NCBI GenBank assembly: GCA_002238725.1 | Contig: MPMX01000039.1 | Location: 1 to 42,804, forward strand | Source of the DNA: Rhodospirillaceae bacterium bin65 | GTDB lineage: Bacteria > Pseudomonadota > Alphaproteobacteria > Bin65 | Direction of reading: 5' to 3' | Length of the DNA: 42,804 nucleotides | Part shown: one piece after another, positions 41,522 through 42,804 of the stretch | Position numbering within the stretch: the first letter of the stretch is position 1 | How the letters are laid out: each line of letters begins with the position of its first letter | The notes under the pieces: generated by a model | The model's input: the letters and a program-made list of their open reading frames with translations, nothing else | The model's database searches: none | What the model was told of the DNA's origin: nothing | Made by a program: the position numbers and the translations under genes

Positions 41522-42804
41522 TTATCCGGGCCGTCCGCCCGCTTTCGTTGCAGCGGCCCCGGCAAATCCGGGCGGGGTTTCTGTCCCTGCATCTTCCCCT
41601 GTTTCCTTCGGGGTGCCGCGTTTGTCGAGTGGCAGGGACACCGTTGCGCGCAGGCCGGGCGCGGCAGGAGCGAGGATCAGCGCTCCGCCGTGCAGCCGGG
41701 CGACTGCATCGACCAGGGAGAGGCCGAGGCCGCTGCCGCCGGTCGTCCGGCTGGCGTCGGCCCGGTAGAAGCGTTCGCGGGCGCGCTCCAGCGCCGCGCC
41801 GTGCAGCCCCGCGCCCCGGTCCCGAACCGAAAGGCGGGCGGTTTCTCCGTCCAGGTCCAGTTTGAGGTCGATCGTGGCCGCGGGCGCCGGATCGTCCGCG
41901 CCGAGGCCATATTTGATCGCGTTGTCGATCAGGTTGGCGCAGGCCTGGAACAGCATGTCCCGGTTGCCGCGCACGGTCGCCGACCGGCCGGGCAGGGCGA
42001 GCGCCAGCTTCGCGCCGGCGTCCTCGACCAGCGGCTCGTAAAGGTCTGCAACGTCCTGTAGCAGGGTGCGCAGATCCACCGGCTCGAAACTACGTTTCGG
42101 CGCGCCGGAATCCGCCTGGGCGATGCTCAGGATGGCGTTGAAGGTCGCGAGCAGCCGGTCGGTTTCCTCCAGCGCCTCCACGGACAGCGCCTGCTTCTCG
42201 CTTGCGGACAGGGCGTCGGAGAGCTGCCGCTCCAGCCGCTGGCGCACCCGGCCGAGCGGGCTGCGCAGATCATGGGCCAGGTTTTCCGCGACCTCGCGCA
42301 TGCCGAGGAACAGCTTCTCGTTCTGGGCCAGCATGGCGTTCAGGCTCTGGGCCAGCCGGTCGAACTCGTCGCCGCGGCCGGTCTCGGGCACCCGGCGGGC
42401 GAGGTCGCCGGCCATGATCTCCCGGCTGGTCCGGTTGATGCTGTCGATCCGGCGCAGCACCAGCCAGCTCAGCAGGCCGCCGGATGCGATGGCGAACAGC
42501 ACGGCGACGATGCCGGCCAGAATCAGGGTTTCGCGGGTGCGCGCGGTCACCCGCTGCTGTTCGCGCAGATCGTGGCCGACCAGCAGGTAGAACCCGCCCC
42601 GCAACCGGAACATTCGCCCGCGGGCCTCGCCTTGAGCGGCGGCGTTGCGGGACCGGTCGCCGTCGCCCAGGAACGGAAAGGCCACCCAGCCGCGGGCGTC
42701 CGGTTCCTCCTTCGGCCAGGCCGCTACATTGCCGGCCAGCGGCGTGAAGCTGGAATCGACGACAAGGTACAGCGCGCCGGGCCGGCTTCGCCGGCGGGTC
42801 CGGC
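41522..42804 (-). CDS. Sensor histidine kinase, partial (N terminus beyond window)
   Basis: The frame is open to the right edge, beyond the GTG at 42685; 427 residues are visible. Upstream residues (ALYLVVDSSFTPLAGNVAAW) look like a periplasmic sensor domain. Order of domains: the end of that sensor region, a membrane helix (LILAGIVAVLFAIASGGLLS), HAMP (LRRIDSINRTSREIMAGDLA), HisKA with the phospho-accepting His in VAENLAHDLRSPLGRVRQ, and HATPase_c with N box NLIDNAIKYG, G1 box RDRGAGL and G2 box GSGLGLSLV. It autophosphorylates and passes the phosphate to a response regulator, probably encoded beyond the right edge. The Pro/Ala-rich C-terminal tail is unusual but not informative. Confidence 0.9.
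   Translation of the reverse strand, partial: RTRRRSRPGALYLVVDSSFTPLAGNVAAWPKEEPDARGWVAFPFLGDGDRSRNAAAQGEARGRMFRLRGGFYLLVGHDLREQQRVTARTRETLILAGIVAVLFAIASGGLLSWLVLRRIDSINRTSREIMAGDLARRVPETGRGDEFDRLAQSLNAMLAQNEKLFLGMREVAENLAHDLRSPLGRVRQRLERQLSDALSASEKQALSVEALEETDRLLATFNAILSIAQADSGAPKRSFEPVDLRTLLQDVADLYEPLVEDAGAKLALALPGRSATVRGNRDMLFQACANLIDNAIKYGLGADDPAPAATIDLKLDLDGETARLSVRDRGAGLHGAALERARERFYRADASRTTGGSGLGLSLVDAVARLHGGALILAPAAPGLRATVSLPLDKRGTPKETGEDAGTETPPGFAGAAATKAGGRPG

Overview
The window is about 42.8 kb of high-GC DNA with dense, short-spaced genes on both strands. It looks like the chromosome of an alphaproteobacterium, plausibly a Rhodospirillales-like heterotroph. This is inferred from GC-rich codon use, an Azotobacter-type 7Fe ferredoxin (FdxA), a CarD/CdnL regulator, an Aap/Bzt-type amino-acid ABC transporter, a groES-groEL operon under a CIRCE operator, and a DUF1007-NicO metal-export pair. 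No rRNA, tRNA or CRISPR array was seen. Both ends cut genes: an enolase-superfamily enzyme on the left and a sensor histidine kinase on the right.

Layout. 1-7.3 kb: catabolic and transport genes (enolase-superfamily enzyme, two amidases, an MFS permease, an FkbM-type methyltransferase, a PPOX-family flavoprotein). 7.4-12.0 kb: membrane and redox genes (small membrane protein, diheme cytochrome c, flavodoxin-like reductase, DUF1007 plus NicO metal exporter) and then the most striking locus, a peroxiredoxin-like gene interrupted by one in-frame TGA at 11642-11644. The TGA sits exactly where the family has the first Cys of its CPYC active site, and a near-perfect stem-loop of bacterial SECIS type follows it. 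I read this as a selenoprotein that ordinary gene calling would truncate or split. 12.1-15.9 kb: a crotonase and a large single-gene molybdenum formate dehydrogenase of the Cys type.

15.95-17.74 kb is an AT-richer islet with a RecB-like PD-(D/E)XK nuclease-domain protein and a broken VapB-type antitoxin. 17.7-20.9 kb: a YqaA-type membrane protein, a DUF938 methyltransferase with a distant terminator, FdxA and CarD. 21.0-24.2 kb is an accessory cluster: an 83-aa protein coupled to a DUF2283 protein (toxin-antitoxin-like), a displaced pyrE 5' fragment, a MntA/HepT toxin-antitoxin module, intact pyrE, and a frameshifted HNH endonuclease gene. The pyrE fragment and intact pyrE share 137 bp with 5 mismatches and bracket the toxin-antitoxin module, which suggests insertion or recombination at the pyrE 5' end.

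24.2-27.7 kb is a four-gene polar amino-acid ABC transporter operon. 28-31.5 kb holds a phosphotransferase, a monoheme cytochrome c with an N-terminal domain vaguely like molybdopterin oxidoreductases, and moaE. 31.5-37.5 kb: a large MscS-type channel, an ArsC-like protein, PdeM, an MFS permease and a CHAD protein. 37.6-39.9 kb: groEL and groES with terminator, CIRCE and heat-shock-like promoter. 40.0-42.8 kb: an MBL-fold hydrolase, an Spx/ArsC-like protein and the partial histidine kinase.
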